Shown piece by piece: positions 39,816-49,484 of a stretch of 64,000 nt of DNA. Every line of letters starts with the position of its first letter. Within the stretch, counting starts at the first letter, position 1. Made by a program: the position numbers and the translations under genes. Source of the DNA: Caballeronia sp. M1242 (lineage in GTDB: Bacteria > Pseudomonadota > Gammaproteobacteria > Burkholderiales > Burkholderiaceae). Under the pieces are notes generated by a model that worked only from the letters and a program-made list of their open reading frames with translations, did no database searches and was not told the origin of the DNA. Location of the stretch: contig NZ_CP071129.1 in the NCBI RefSeq assembly GCF_017220215.1, positions 1,922,001 through 1,986,000 on the forward strand. Reading direction: 5' to 3'.

Positions 39816-40466
39816 TTATTGGCTCTGCGTTGTCACCGCCGCGCGAATCAGTGGCATGGCGCCGGGCATCGCAGGCTGCTGCGAGAACTGCTGATGCGCT
39901 TCGAGGTACTGATCGAGATTCGCGTCGCGGATGATGTTCGCCTCGACGACCGGCGCGGCGGTGGTCACGGCCGGCACCGACGCCAGCGCGACGCGCTGCA
40001 CCGAATCCGGCTGCGCGACGCTTGCCACTTGCGCGCCCGAGTGGACGCCGACGCCCTGCATTTGCGGCACCACGATCCACGTGAGCGTGGCCGCGGCGGC
40101 CGCGACCGCAAACGCCGGAACCACGCGCCGGCGCAGCATGCCGCTGCGCGCCTTTTGCGCCGAAGCCGATGCCGCAGGCGCCAGCACGTGCGCCTCGGCC
40201 TCGAAGCGCGCCGCGAACGACGCCATGAACGCGCGGCTGCGCGCCGGGCTCTCGGCGAGATCGTCGGAACGCAGCGCGTCGCCGATCAGATGATAGTCGG
40301 ACCACGCCGCGCGGTCCTCGCTCGTCAGTTCCGCCAGGAACTGACCGATGTTTCCGATTTCGCCGAGCGATTCGCCGTCGACGAACGCCGACATGCGCTC
40401 CCCGCGCAAGCTTGCCTGCGAATTTCCCTGCGATTTTGCGTTCGATTGCATCGAGACCGACCCCAT
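39816..40466 (-). CDS. rseA: anti-sigma-E factor RseA/MucA
   Basis: RseA is an inner-membrane protein whose cytoplasmic N-terminus holds RpoE inactive. The N-terminal anti-sigma domain reads RMSAFVDGESLGEIGNIGQF with WSDYHLIGDALRSDDL, and one membrane helix lies at about residues 113-135 (VVPAFAVAAAAATLTWIVV). The periplasmic part is Ala/Val-rich and is the region degraded on stress. The start is ATG 40466; the longer frame uses a TTG that is overlapped by the GGGGAG ribosome binding site. It lies 84 bases after rpoE. Confidence 0.92.
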   Translation of the reverse strand: MGSVSMQSNAKSQGNSQASLRGERMSAFVDGESLGEIGNIGQFLAELTSEDRAAWSDYHLIGDALRSDDLAESPARSRAFMASFAARFEAEAHVLAPAASASAQKARSGMLRRRVVPAFAVAAAAATLTWIVVPQMQGVGVHSGAQVASVAQPDSVQRVALASVPAVTTAAPVVEANIIRDANLDQYLEAHQQFSQQPAMPGAMPLIRAAVTTQSQ

Positions 40467-40550
40467 GATGCTCCCCAATCCTTCGAAACCAGCCGTAGTG
40501 ACACCACCTAACCCAGATATCGCGTCCCTGTCCCGAAGTTTCTAGCCGTC

Positions 40551-41150
40551 TTACCAGCGTTTGCCTTCGGGTGTGTCCAACAACGGACGCAATTTTGCCG
40601 CAATGGCTTCCCGAGCACGGAAAATTCTCGATCTGACGGTGCCGATCGGGCAGTCCATCATCTCCGCGATTTCCTCGTAACTCAATCCTTCGATTTCCCG
40701 GAGCGTGATGGCGGTGCGCAATTCCTCGGGCAGTAGCGCCATCGCAGCATTGACCGTTTGAGCGATCTGCTTGCTCATCAACATCGACTCGGGCGTGTTG
40801 ATATCCCTTAGTTGGTCGGCGTCGGAGAAAGTTTCCGCTTCTTCCGCATCTGCTTCGGTAGAAGTGGGAGCGCGGCGTCCCTGCGTCGCGAGGTAGTTTT
40901 TCGCCGTGTTGACGGCAATGCGGTACAGCCAGGTGTAGAACGCCGATTCGCCGCGAAACTGCGGCAGCGCGCGGTAGGCCTTGATGAAGGCGTCCTGGGC
41001 GACGTCCTCGACTTCGGCGGGATCGCGCACGAGGCGCGAGATCAGTCGAATGATCTTGCGGTGGTATTTGGCGACCAGCAGTTCGAACGCGGCTTTTTCG
41101 CCCTTCTGCACGCGTTCGACCAGCACTTGGTCGATTTCTTTTTCGCTCAC
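40551..41150 (-). CDS. rpoE: RNA polymerase sigma factor RpoE (AlgU type)
   Basis: An extracytoplasmic-function sigma factor that drives the envelope stress response. The 199 residues have region 2 (FELLVAKYHRKIIRLISRL, DVAQDAFIKAYRALPQF, SAFYTWLYRIAVNTAKNYL) and region 4 (LREIEGLSYEEIAEMMDCP, IGTVRSRIFRAREAI). Translation begins at GTG 41150. It is followed by its anti-sigma factor rseA, the co-regulator rseB and the protease mucD. I looked for an auto-regulatory sigma-E promoter in the 95 bases upstream but did not find a convincing GGAACTT element. Confidence 0.97.
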   Translation of the reverse strand: MSEKEIDQVLVERVQKGEKAAFELLVAKYHRKIIRLISRLVRDPAEVEDVAQDAFIKAYRALPQFRGESAFYTWLYRIAVNTAKNYLATQGRRAPTSTEADAEEAETFSDADQLRDINTPESMLMSKQIAQTVNAAMALLPEELRTAITLREIEGLSYEEIAEMMDCPIGTVRSRIFRAREAIAAKLRPLLDTPEGKRW

Positions 41151-41245
41151 CTGGGAATCCGTTTGACTTTGGGCTGTTGCGCGGACGGGTATTGTAGCGT
41201 TACGGACTTCGCGTTATCCCGGACGCTCATCGACCGTTACAGTCG

Positions 41246-41707
41246 TTACAGGTAGGCGCTCGCGGCGCGGCGGGCGCGCACGGCAAGCTGGCGGAAGGTG
41301 TCGGGATCGATGGAATCCGCCGCGACGAGAAGCGCGCGCGGCCCGCCTTTTTCCGATGACAACGTGAGCGCGACGACCGCGCCCCATTGCGCGCAGCCGA
41401 CGATGCGCCGGTACTGCGCGTAGCCCGCGCGGTTCCAGACCGTGACGCCGTCCGCGTGCAGGCCGATGGCCGCCGGTTGGCGCAGCGTCCAGCGCACGCC
41501 GGCCAGCGCGAGGACCGCTAGACACGCGAGCGCGGCCACGGTCGCGTGAAGCGGCCCGAATTGCGCAAAGACAGCCCGGAAAACAGCCGCGTCCGCCAGA
41601 ACGACAAAACCGATGAGCGCCGCGAACAGAAAACGCGAAGGCCGCATGGGGATGCGCGGCGGTGTGCCCGCTTTCCCATGCGGCCGATTCAGATGCGCGC
41701 TCGTCAT
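41246..41707 (-). CDS. small membrane protein, possibly YgfX-like
   Basis: A 153-residue protein with two hydrophobic helices (about FLFAALIGFVVLADAAVF and TVAALACLAVLALAGV), followed by a soluble C-terminal part containing AIGLHADGVTVWNRAGYAQYRR and DPDTFRQLAVRARR. This layout resembles the YgfX/CptA family of short membrane proteins, but I am not sure of the assignment. It lies between fabF and rpoE on the same strand, 31 bases after fabF, so it may be the last gene of the fatty-acid operon. Confidence 0.7.
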   Translation of the reverse strand: MTSAHLNRPHGKAGTPPRIPMRPSRFLFAALIGFVVLADAAVFRAVFAQFGPLHATVAALACLAVLALAGVRWTLRQPAAIGLHADGVTVWNRAGYAQYRRIVGCAQWGAVVALTLSSEKGGPRALLVAADSIDPDTFRQLAVRARRAASAYL

Positions 41708-41738
41708 CGTGTTCCCTGTCCCGACGAGCGCGCCGTGC

Positions 41739-42977
41739 TCAGAAACGCTTGAAGACGAGCGAGCCGTTCGTGCCGCCGAAGCCGAACGAGTTCTTCACCG
41801 CGACGTCGATCTTCATTTCCCGCGCCGTGTTCGCGCAGTAATCCAGGTCGCACTGCGGGTCCTGATTGAAGATGTTGATGGTCGGCGGCGAGATCTGATG
41901 ATGCACGGCCAGCACGGTGAACACGGACTCCAGCCCGCCCGCGCCGCCGAGCAGGTGCCCGGTCATCGACTTCGTGGAGTTCACGACGATGTTCTTCGCG
42001 TGATCGCCGAGCGCGCGCTTGATGCCGATGGTCTCCGCAATATCGCCGAGCGGCGTGGACGTGCCGTGCGCGTTCACGTAGTTGACCTCGTCCGCGTTGA
42101 TCTTCGCGTTTTTCAGCGCGTTGACCATCGCGCGGCGGCCGCCGTCGCCGTCTTCGGGCGGCGCGGTCATGTGATAAGCGTCGCCGCTCATGCCGTAGCC
42201 GAGCACTTCGGCGTAGATCTTCGCGCCGCGCGCTTTGGCATGCTCGTATTCTTCGAGCACCATGACGCCCGCGCCTTCGCCGAGCACGAAGCCGTCGCGG
42301 TCCGTATCCCACGGGCGGCTGGCCGTCGCGGGGTCGTCGTTGCGCTGCGAGAGCGCGCGCGCCGCCGCGAAGCCGCCGATGCCGAGCGGGGAAACCGTCG
42401 CTTCCGCGCCGCCCGCGATCATCACGTCGGCGTCGCCGTATTCGATCAGGCGCGACGCTTCGCCGATGCAGTGCAGGCCGGTGGTGCACGCCGTGACCAT
42501 CGACAGATTCGGGCCCTTGAGGCCGAAGCGGATCGACAGATGGCCGGAGATCATGTTGATGATCGACGCCGGAACGAAGAACGGCGAAATGCGGCGCGGA
42601 CCCCGATTGAGCAGTTCGGTCTGCGTGACTTCGATCATCGGCAGCCCGCCGATGCCCGAGCCGACCACCACACCCACGCGCTCCGCGTTTTCGTCGGTGA
42701 TCGCAAGGCCGCTGTCCTGCATCGCCTGAACGCCTGCCGCGAAGCCGTAATGGATGAAGGTATCCATGTGGCGCGCTTCCTTGGCGGGCATGTAGTCTTC
42801 GATGTTGAAGCCCTTCACCTCGCCCGCGAAACGCGTGGAGAAGTTCGTGGCGTCGAACTTCGTGATGTTGGCGATGCCCGACTTGCCCGCCACCAGATTG
42901 GCCCAGCCGTCGGCAACGGTATTGCCGACAGGCGAAACGAGCCCAAGGCCTGTAACAACGACTCGACGACGGCTCAC
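41739..42977 (-). CDS. fabF: 3-oxoacyl-[acyl-carrier-protein] synthase II
   Basis: FabF (KASII) condenses malonyl-ACP with acyl-ACP in elongation, including the step that makes cis-vaccenate. The active-site Cys is in [15 protein letters not shown] (near residue 161), and the two catalytic His are in [12 protein letters not shown] and [15 protein letters not shown]. The C-terminus has [18 protein letters not shown]. The 412 residues are normal. It follows acpP with a 146-bp gap that holds a strong hairpin, and it is the last typical fab gene of the operon. Confidence 0.98.
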   Translation of the reverse strand: MSRRRVVVTGLGLVSPVGNTVADGWANLVAGKSGIANITKFDATNFSTRFAGEVKGFNIEDYMPAKEARHMDTFIHYGFAAGVQAMQDSGLAITDENAERVGVVVGSGIGGLPMIEVTQTELLNRGPRRISPFFVPASIINMISGHLSIRFGLKGPNLSMVTACTTGLHCIGEASRLIEYGDADVMIAGGAEATVSPLGIGGFAAARALSQRNDDPATASRPWDTDRDGFVLGEGAGVMVLEEYEHAKARGAKIYAEVLGYGMSGDAYHMTAPPEDGDGGRRAMVNALKNAKINADEVNYVNAHGTSTPLGDIAETIGIKRALGDHAKNIVVNSTKSMTGHLLGGAGGLESVFTVLAVHHQISPPTINIFNQDPQCDLDYCANTAREMKIDVAVKNSFGFGGTNGSLVFKRF

Positions 42978-43004
42978 GTTAACCCCTTATCCATAGAATG
43001 ACGA

Positions 43005-43055
43005 AAAGCAAAAGCCACAGCGGCCACAGGAAACCGCCCTGTGTGCCCTGTGGCT
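43005..43055 (-). terminator. attenuator-like hairpin between acpP and fabF
   Basis: AGCCACAG at 43013-43020 pairs with CTGTGGCT at 43048-43055, and inside it CACAGG pairs with CCTGTG, giving a two-level stem. On the minus strand it is followed by TTTTGCTTTT. It could lower fabF expression relative to the highly expressed acpP. Confidence 0.6.
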
Positions 43056-43123
43056 GTTAAATCGGTCTTTGCAGCGACGATGCTTCAAGCTCGAAGAGCG
43101 ACGGGTCGCTGGCGCGTCCGGCC

Positions 43124-43363
43124 TTAGGCCTTGACGTTGGCGCGAGCGTAGTCGATCGCTTGCTGAACCGTGGTGATCTTCTCGGCTTCTTCATCGGGGA
43201 TTTCCATGCCGAACTCGTCTTCCAGCGCCATCACCAGTTCCACCGTGTCGAGCGAGTCAGCGCCCAGATCGTTCACGAACGACGCTTCGTTCTTGATTTC
43301 GGCTTCCGCCACGCCCAGTTGTTCGGCGACGATCTTCTTCACGCGCTGTTCGATGTTGTCCAT
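43124..43363 (-). CDS. acpP: acyl carrier protein
   Basis: ACP carries growing acyl chains on a phosphopantetheine arm attached to Ser in the DSL motif, here in [13 protein letters not shown]. The protein is 79 residues, highly acidic, and fully typical. A strong ribosome binding site GGAGGG precedes ATG 43363. It is the sixth gene of the yceD-rpmF-plsX-fabH-fabD-fabG-acpP-fabF series, with a 239-bp spacer upstream that may carry its own promoter. Confidence 0.99.
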
Positions 43364-43602
43364 GCAGCCCTCCGAGGGAATAAAAGTTCAAAAATACGAG
43401 TGCGCGCATTTTATCAGGTTTGTACCCGCAAAATACGGCGCGTCAGTTCCATGCTTCGCCGCCTGCTGCGCTTCATCAAGGCGCGAGCCGACGGCCTGCA
43501 TCGTTCGTTGCTGCCGCGCTGTACGGGGCGCGCATGCCGGTGAGAGCATTTTGCGCGCCCGTGTGCCGCGCGGATATTAAGCGATATTCGGCGAAATGCC
43601 TA

Positions 43603-44343
43603 TTACATGTACATGCCGCCGTTCACGTGCAGCGTCGTGCCCGTGATGTAGCCGGCGAACGGCGACGCCAGGAACGCCACCGCATGCGCGATGTCTTCCG
43701 GACTGCCGAGCCGGCCGAGCGGAATCTGCGTGGTGAGCGCGGCGCGCTGCTCTTCCGGCAGAACTTTGGTCATGTCCGTATCGATGAAGCCCGGCGCGAT
43801 GCAGTTCACCGTAATGCCGCGGCTGCCGATCTCGCGTGCGAGCGCGCGCGTCATACCCGCGACGCCGGCCTTCGCCGCCGCGTAGTTCGCCTGACCGGGA
43901 TTGCCCGACGAGCCCACCACCGACGTGATATTGATAATGCGGCCGCCGCGCGCCTTCATCATCGGGCGCAGCACGGCGCGCGACAGGCGGAACACCGCGC
44001 GCAGATTCGTGTCGATGACGGCGTCGAATTCGTCGTCCTTCATGCGCATGGCGAGCTGATCTTTCGTGATGCCCGCGTTGTTCACGAGCACGTTGAGGCC
44101 GCCGAACTCCTTCACGGTGGCTTCGATGAACGCGTCGGCCGCTGCGGCGTCGTTCACGTTTAGCACCGCGCCGCGGCCCTTGCCGCCCGCCTGCGCCAGC
44201 GCTTCGCTGATGCCCGCCGCGCCGCTTTCGCTCGTGGCCGTGCCGATGACCGTCGCGCCTTGACGAGCGAGTTCCAGCGCGATGGCGCGCCCGATGCCAC
44301 GCGACGCGCCCGTGACGATAGCTACCTGATTGTCCATGTTCAT
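43603..44343 (-). CDS. fabG: 3-oxoacyl-[acyl-carrier-protein] reductase
   Basis: FabG is the NADPH-dependent beta-ketoacyl-ACP reductase of fatty-acid elongation. The Rossmann motif is AIVTGASRGIGRAIALE, the catalytic Ser and the YxxxK pair are in INITSVVGSSGNPGQANYAAAK, written in parts. The 246 residues from ATG 44343 (MNMDNQVAIVTG) match the family; ATG 44337 is a close alternative. The longer frame to 44472 overlaps fabD and is not conserved. It starts 11 bases after the fabD stop. Confidence 0.97.
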   Translation of the reverse strand: MNMDNQVAIVTGASRGIGRAIALELARQGATVIGTATSESGAAGISEALAQAGGKGRGAVLNVNDAAAADAFIEATVKEFGGLNVLVNNAGITKDQLAMRMKDDEFDAVIDTNLRAVFRLSRAVLRPMMKARGGRIINITSVVGSSGNPGQANYAAAKAGVAGMTRALAREIGSRGITVNCIAPGFIDTDMTKVLPEEQRAALTTQIPLGRLGSPEDIAHAVAFLASPFAGYITGTTLHVNGGMYM

Positions 44344-44354
44344 GTGGTTGCCTG

Positions 44355-45287
44355 TTATCCAGCGATCAGTTTGCGCGTTTCCTCGAGCGAGGCGGGATCG
44401 AACACCGCACCGCCGACGAGATTGCCGTCGATGCGCTTCGTCAGCCCCGCGAGCACCTTGCCCGGACCGCATTCAATCACATGCGTGACGCCTTCGCGCG
44501 CCATGGCCTGCACGCACTCGACCCAGCGCACGGGACCCGCGGCCTGACGCACGAGCGCGTCCTTGATCGCGGCGGGGTCCGAGACCTGCGCGACGTCGAT
44601 GTTATTGATCAGCGGAATGCGCGGCGCTTCGATGCGGACGTTCGCGAGATAGTCGCGCAGTTGATCGGACGCGGGCTTGAGCAACGACGAATGAAACGGC
44701 GCGGAAACCGGCAGCGGCAGCGCGCGCTTTGCGCCTTTCGCTTTCGCCACTTCGCACGCCTTTTCGACAGCCGCCTTCGCGCCCGCGATCACCACTTGCG
44801 ACGGCGCATTGAAGTTAACCGCCTCCACGACGCCCGCCGACGCACTTTCGGCGCACACTGCGCGCACCGTGTCGTCGTCGAGACCGAGAATCGCCGCCAT
44901 GCCGCCCTCGCCGACCGGCACCGCGCTTTGCATCGCCTGCGCGCGAAAACGCACGAGCGGCACGGCGTCCGCGAAAGCGAGCGCGCCGGCCGCGACCAGC
45001 GCCGTGTATTCGCCGAGGCTGTGACCCGCGACGAGCGCAGGCGTGAGGCCGGTTTCCTTTTCCCAGACGCGGTAGATGGCGTACGCCGCCGTGAGCATGA
45101 CCGGCTGCGTGTTCGTCGTCAGATTGAGCTCTTCGGCCGGGCCTTCGGCGATCAGCTTGGCGAGATCTTGCCCGAGCGCATCCGATGCCTGCTGCACCGT
45201 CTCGCGCACCACGGCGTGATCGGCGAATGCGTTGAGCATGCCGATCGATTGCGAGCCTTGGCCCGGGAAAACGAACGCAAATTTCAT
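44355..45287 (-). CDS. fabD: malonyl-CoA-acyl-carrier-protein transacylase
   Basis: FabD transfers malonyl from CoA to ACP. The catalytic Ser is in VAGHSLGEYTALVAAGAL and the His in PVSAPFHSSLLKPA. The C-terminus includes THVIECGPGKVLAGL. The 310 residues are usual. It lies between fabH (133-bp gap) and fabG in the operon. Confidence 0.98.
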   Translation of the reverse strand: MKFAFVFPGQGSQSIGMLNAFADHAVVRETVQQASDALGQDLAKLIAEGPAEELNLTTNTQPVMLTAAYAIYRVWEKETGLTPALVAGHSLGEYTALVAAGALAFADAVPLVRFRAQAMQSAVPVGEGGMAAILGLDDDTVRAVCAESASAGVVEAVNFNAPSQVVIAGAKAAVEKACEVAKAKGAKRALPLPVSAPFHSSLLKPASDQLRDYLANVRIEAPRIPLINNIDVAQVSDPAAIKDALVRQAAGPVRWVECVQAMAREGVTHVIECGPGKVLAGLTKRIDGNLVGGAVFDPASLEETRKLIAG

Positions 45288-45420
45288 ATCGTCCTCGTTG
45301 GATTGGAATGATCCGCCTATGCGTCTAGGGCGCGCGCGGCGTCGCCGGTTGCACGCGCGGCGCGCAGCTTCATCGACAGCGGATCAGTTGCAGATTAATG
45401 GAGGGAGACGGATGAAAGAA

Positions 45421-46410
45421 TCAGTAGCGGAAGACCGACGCGCCCCACGTGAAGCCGCCGCCGACGCCTTCGATCAGCACGTTCTGTCCGCGCTTGATGC
45501 GGCCGTCGCGCACCGCGACGTCGAGCGCGAGCGGAATCGACGCCGCCGACGTATTGCCGTGGTCGCCGACCGTCACGACCATGCGCTCCTGCGGTAAGTG
45601 CAGCTTGCGGCAGGTGCTCTGCATGATGCGGATGTTTGCCTGATGCGGAATGAGCCAGTCGATCTCCTGCGGCGTGAGATGCGCTTTCTGGAGCGCTTCG
45701 ATCGCGACCTTCTCCAGCACGTTCACGGCGAGCTTGAACACCGCCTGGCCGTCCATGTGCAGGAACGCGCTGCCGCTCACGACGCCGCCGTTCACGTTGC
45801 CCGGCGTGCAGAGAATGTCGGCATAGCTGCCGTCCGCGTGCAGCGCGCTCGCGAGCACGCCCGGCTCTTCCGACGCCTGAAGCACCACTGCGCCCGCGCC
45901 GTCGCCGAACAGCACGCAGGTCGTGCGGTCCTTGAAGTCGAGAATGCGCGAGAACGTTTCCGCGCCGACGACCAGCGCCGTGCGATGCATGCCGCTGCGA
46001 ATGAAGCTGTCCGCCGTCGCCATGCCGTACGCGAAGCCCGAGCACACGGCCTGCACGTCGAACGCCGCGCCGTTGTTCTTGATGCCCAGCTTGTTCTGCA
46101 AGAGGCACGCGGTGCTCGGAAACACGAAGTCGGGCGTCGATGTCGCGACGATGATGAGGTCGATCGACTGCGGATCGATGCCGGCCGCCGCGATGGCCTT
46201 CTGCGAAGCGATGAGCGCGAGATCGCTCGTGGTTTGATCCGGAGCCGCGAAGTGCCGCGCGTGGATGCCCGTGCGCGCGACGATCCATTCGTCGCTCGTC
46301 TCGACGCCTTGCTGCGAGAGACGGTCCGCCAATGCCTGATTCGTGATGCGCTCGGACGGCAGATAGCTGCCAGTGCCGAGCACGCGAGCGTAGAGATTGG
46401 ATTGAGCCAT
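45421..46410 (-). CDS. fabH: 3-oxoacyl-[acyl-carrier-protein] synthase III
   Basis: FabH starts fatty-acid synthesis by condensing acetyl-CoA with malonyl-ACP. The active-site Cys is in [14 protein letters not shown], the His in [14 protein letters not shown], and the Asn in [13 protein letters not shown]. The protein is 329 residues. Its ATG overlaps the plsX stop codon by one base (TAATG), so the two are coupled. It precedes fabD. Confidence 0.98.
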   Translation of the reverse strand: MAQSNLYARVLGTGSYLPSERITNQALADRLSQQGVETSDEWIVARTGIHARHFAAPDQTTSDLALIASQKAIAAAGIDPQSIDLIIVATSTPDFVFPSTACLLQNKLGIKNNGAAFDVQAVCSGFAYGMATADSFIRSGMHRTALVVGAETFSRILDFKDRTTCVLFGDGAGAVVLQASEEPGVLASALHADGSYADILCTPGNVNGGVVSGSAFLHMDGQAVFKLAVNVLEKVAIEALQKAHLTPQEIDWLIPHQANIRIMQSTCRKLHLPQERMVVTVGDHGNTSAASIPLALDVAVRDGRIKRGQNVLIEGVGGGFTWGASVFRY

Positions 46411-47540
46411 TATGCCTTCGTGTGTTGCGCGTTGCCGGACGCGTCCGGCGGGTTAGGCGAGGGGTTAGGCTGCATCACCAGCGCGTTGGCCGATGCATCG
46501 GCAGCCGTTGCGCTCGTGCCCGCGTCTCGCGCGGACAGCGCATTTTCCTCCATCGCGCGCACGAGGCGTTCGAGCACGCCATTTTTGACGGCATCATACC
46601 CGCGTTTGATCGCCCACTCAAAGCCGTAGGCTTCCGCGGAACCGTGACTTTTGATCACGAGCCCGCGCAGGCCGAGGAGCGCCGCGCCGTTGTATTGCGC
46701 CGGGTCGACGCGCTTTCTGAACCGCTTGAGCACGGGCATGGCGACGAGCGCCATCAGCTTGCTGGAGAGCGAGCGCGTGAACTCTTCCTTGATCATGTCG
46801 GAGAGCATCTTGGCGAGCCCTTCCGACGTTTTCAGCGCCACATTACCGACGAAGCCGTCGCACACGACCACGTCGGTCGTGCCTTTGTAGATGTCGTTGC
46901 CTTCCACGTTGCCGTAGAAGTTGAGCGTGCTCGCGCGCAGCAGCTCGCCCGCGCGCTTGATCGTCTCGTTGCCCTTGATGACTTCTTCGCCGATGTTGAG
47001 CAGCCCGATGGTCGGCCGCTCGCGGCCTTCGATCGCGGATACGAGCGCGTGGCCCATTTCGGCGAACTGCAACAGATGCTCGGGCTCGCAATCGACGTTC
47101 GCGCCGAGATCCAGCACGGTCGTGTAGCCCTTCTGGCTCGGCATCGCGAAGGCGATGGCCGGCCGCTCGATGCCCGCGAGCGTTTTGAGCACGTAGCGCG
47201 ACACCGCCATGAGCGCGCCAGTATTGCCCGCGGAAATGCAGGTCTGCGCCTCGCCTTCCTTCACGAGGTTGAGCGCCACGCGCATCGACGAATCTTTTTT
47301 CTTGCGCAGCGCGACTTCGACCGGGTCGTCCATGGCGACGACTTCGGTTGCGGCAACGACGGTCAGACGCGGCTCGTCGAGCGCCTTCGACTTCTTTAAC
47401 TGGGCGCGGATCGCCTGTTCGATGCCGACGAGCATCAGGTGCGCGTCGGGATGCGAGCGCACGAAATTGACAGCGGCGGGAACGGTCACGGCCGGACCGT
47501 GGTCGCCTCCCATGCAGTCAATGGTTATCTTTACGGTCAT
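46410..47540 (-). CDS. plsX: phosphate acyltransferase PlsX
   Basis: PlsX makes acyl-phosphate from acyl-ACP, feeding PlsY in phospholipid synthesis. The family segments [36 protein letters not shown] and [17 protein letters not shown] are present. The protein is 376 residues, with a C-terminal tail of about 40 residues rich in Ala, Ser and Asn beyond the core. It follows rpmF with a 139-bp spacer that has a terminator-like hairpin, and overlaps fabH by one base. Confidence 0.97.
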   Translation of the reverse strand: MTVKITIDCMGGDHGPAVTVPAAVNFVRSHPDAHLMLVGIEQAIRAQLKKSKALDEPRLTVVAATEVVAMDDPVEVALRKKKDSSMRVALNLVKEGEAQTCISAGNTGALMAVSRYVLKTLAGIERPAIAFAMPSQKGYTTVLDLGANVDCEPEHLLQFAEMGHALVSAIEGRERPTIGLLNIGEEVIKGNETIKRAGELLRASTLNFYGNVEGNDIYKGTTDVVVCDGFVGNVALKTSEGLAKMLSDMIKEEFTRSLSSKLMALVAMPVLKRFRKRVDPAQYNGAALLGLRGLVIKSHGSAEAYGFEWAIKRGYDAVKNGVLERLVRAMEENALSARDAGTSATAADASANALVMQPNPSPNPPDASGNAQHTKA

Positions 47541-47562
47541 GGAAAGCGACGAATTTCAGGCA

Positions 47563-47590
47563 CAAAAAAGCGGCAGTGAAATGCCGCCTT
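47563..47590 (-). terminator. terminator-like hairpin after rpmF
   Basis: On the minus strand GCGGCA (47587-47582) and TGCCGC (47575-47570) form a six-bp stem with a six-base loop, followed by TTTTTT. It lies between rpmF and plsX and may allow extra rpmF transcript while partly passing polymerase into plsX. Confidence 0.65.
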
Positions 47591-47679
47591 CTTGTCGTAC
47601 CGGGAAAGTGTCAACAGCGTGCCAGGCGCGAGCCACCGCAAAACGGCGTTGCGCACGCGGCAAAGCGTAGAACGAACGC

Positions 47680-47859
47680 TTAGTCGTTCTTCGTCTTGAC
47701 GACTTTCTTGCCACGATAGTAGCCGTTCGGGCTCACGTGGTGACGCAGATGCGCTTCGCCCGTGCTCGGCTCGACAGCCAGCGGCGCCGTCGGGAGGAAG
47801 TCGTGGGAACGGTGCATGCCGCGCTTGGACGGCGACTTCTTGTTTTGCTGAACTGCCAT
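47680..47859 (-). CDS. rpmF: 50S ribosomal protein L32
   Basis: A 59-residue basic ribosomal protein that was too short to appear among long frames but is unmistakable: [20 protein letters not shown] at the N-terminus, and [20 protein letters not shown] at the C-terminus. L32 is a structural protein of the large subunit. It lies between yceD and plsX, the standard place in proteobacteria, which couples ribosome and lipid synthesis. The zinc-binding cysteines seen in some L32 forms are absent here. Confidence 0.98.
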   Translation of the reverse strand: MAVQQNKKSPSKRGMHRSHDFLPTAPLAVEPSTGEAHLRHHVSPNGYYRGKKVVKTKND

Positions 47860-47992
47860 GATTACTCCAGAAAAGTTTTGCGAATTCTAACACAGGGCGG
47901 CCTGTCTCCGCGTTCGCGGAAAACTGCGGCCGTCCCGGCCCACCGCTCGAAGCGGGAGATTGCGTGCGGCGAGGATTCGCCGCACCGCGCCA

Positions 47993-48610
47993 TCAATGCT
48001 TCTTGTCGTCCGGACCGCTCGTCTTGAGCTTTTCCAGAACGGCAAACGGATTCGGTTTCTCGGCTTCCTCGCCGCCTTCGTCGGCCTCGTCCTCGGCGCT
48101 GCCTGCGAGCAGGCTTTCATGCACTTCCGGACAGACGCTGTGCTTCGGCACGAGCGGCAAGGAAAGCAACAACTCTTCTTCGATCAAGTCGATGAGATCG
48201 AACTGGCGCGAGCCGACGATCACTTCGATTTCATCTTCGTCGAGCGGATACTCGTCTGCCTCTTCCTCCGTCGCGACGATCCGATACGTCGCGTCGACGT
48301 CGAGATGCTGCGAGTACGGCGAAAGACAGCGCTGGCACGTGAGCCACACCGAACCGTGCACCGCGAGTCGCAGATACGGCTGCGGCGCTTCCGTGCCGTC
48401 GTCCTGCAATTCCGGCTGGGTCGAGCCCTCGCCCTGCCAGGTGAAGACCGTGTCGTCCTCTGGCGCGTCCGCCGGTACTTCGGCTAACATGCGCGGCATT
48501 TGCGACGTACGCAACGCGCCCGCCGCCTGCCGTTTGTTCTCGGCGAAGTCGTAAAGGTCGAGCGCGCGCAGGTCAGCGAGGCTCGCAGGTTTGCCAGGAT
48601 TCTGAGTCAT
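47993..48610 (-). CDS. yceD: DUF177/YceD family protein
   Basis: A 205-residue protein of the YceD/DUF177 family, linked to 23S rRNA accumulation in other organisms. The family core is VWLTCQRCLSPYSQHLDV with the CxxC pair and LIDLIEEELLLSLPLVPKH, followed by an acidic C-terminal tail rich in Glu and Asp. The start is ATG 48610 (MTQNPGKPASLADLRALD); the longer frame from 48649 adds a basic stretch that is not conserved. It is the first gene of the lipid operon and starts 133 bp before rpmF. Confidence 0.92.
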   Translation of the reverse strand: MTQNPGKPASLADLRALDLYDFAENKRQAAGALRTSQMPRMLAEVPADAPEDDTVFTWQGEGSTQPELQDDGTEAPQPYLRLAVHGSVWLTCQRCLSPYSQHLDVDATYRIVATEEEADEYPLDEDEIEVIVGSRQFDLIDLIEEELLLSLPLVPKHSVCPEVHESLLAGSAEDEADEGGEEAEKPNPFAVLEKLKTSGPDDKKH

Positions 48611-48785
48611 GCGCGCTCCTGCCTTATGCCGGGTTGTTCGTTCTTTCATCCGCCGACGCAGCGTGGGCTTGCATCGGTCTGCATGCGCTCAGTATGCACT
48701 GCCCGCCGGCTTGGAGCACGCCCGGCACGCCCCAATTTGCATTCCCGCCCGCGCCAATGCCCTGACAGCCGATGAAAAGCCCAAA

Positions 48786-48814
48786 ATCATATAGGCTTTA
48801 TTCTTTCGAGTCAA
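48786..48814 (-). promoter_or_regulatory. strong sigma70-type promoter of the yceD-rpmF-plsX-fab operon
   Basis: On the minus strand TTGACT at 48814-48809 and TATGAT at 48791-48786 are separated by exactly 17 bases, matching the consensus at five of six positions each. The predicted start near 48780 gives a leader of about 170 nt to yceD. The surrounding patch is AT-rich. Confidence 0.75.
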
Positions 48815-48872
48815 ATAGTTAAGGCTGCGTACGCGGTCTGTGGCTTATCCACCCATTTCACCGGTTTTGAAC

Positions 48873-49484
48873 ATGTCGATTCCTCAAGCGCCGCGCCTCG
48901 TGCTGGCGTCCAGTTCGCCGTATCGGCGCGAGTTGCTGCAGCGCCTGCGCATTCCGTTCGACGTCGTTTCGCCCGATATCGACGAAACCCCGCTCAAAGG
49001 CGAATCGCCCGAAGCCACCGCCGTGCGGCTTTCGATCGCGAAGGCGCGCGCCGCTGCCGAGCGCTTGGCGGACGCGGCGGGCGCGCTCGTGATCGGGTCC
49101 GATCAGGTCGCGACCTTCGATGGCCGTCAGCTCGGCAAGCCGGGCACGCACGACAACGCCGTCGAACAGCTTCGGTCGATGCGCGGCCGCAGCGTCGAAT
49201 TTCACTCCGCGCTCGCCCTCTTCGACACGCGCACGGGTGACGTGCAATCCGCCGATATCGTCACGCGCGTGCGCTTTCGCGACTACTCGGACGCTGAAAT
49301 CGAAGCCTATCTGCGCGCCGAAACGCCCTACGACTGCGCGGGCAGCGCGAAATCCGAGGGTCTGGGCATCGCGCTCCTGGACGCGATCGACTCGGACGAC
49401 CCGACGGCGCTCATCGGCCTGCCGCTCATCGCGCTGACAAAGATGCTGCGCGCCGCCGGCCTCTCGGTTCTGGGGGCGGCATGA
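48873..49484 (+). CDS. Maf/YceF-type nucleotide pyrophosphatase
   Basis: A 203-residue Maf-family enzyme that hydrolyses modified or canonical NTPs to NMPs, preventing misincorporation. The typical opening LVLASSSPYRRELLQRL is present, as are GSDQVATFDGRQLGKPG and the C-terminal ALIGLPLIAL. The neighbouring yceD-rpmF-plsX operon suggests it is the YceF (7-methyl-GTP pyrophosphatase) member rather than YhdE. The start is ATG 48873 (MSIPQAPRLVLASSS); the ORF from GTG 48840 adds 11 unconserved residues. It overlaps the next gene by four bases (ATGA). Confidence 0.93.
   Translation: MSIPQAPRLVLASSSPYRRELLQRLRIPFDVVSPDIDETPLKGESPEATAVRLSIAKARAAAERLADAAGALVIGSDQVATFDGRQLGKPGTHDNAVEQLRSMRGRSVEFHSALALFDTRTGDVQSADIVTRVRFRDYSDAEIEAYLRAETPYDCAGSAKSEGLGIALLDAIDSDDPTALIGLPLIALTKMLRAAGLSVLGAA

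Noticed and set aside
47563..47590. Strong operon break between rpmF and plsX
   Set aside because: The hairpin is only six base pairs, and the gene order with plsX-fabH overlap suggests read-through; I kept it as a partial terminator rather than an operon end.
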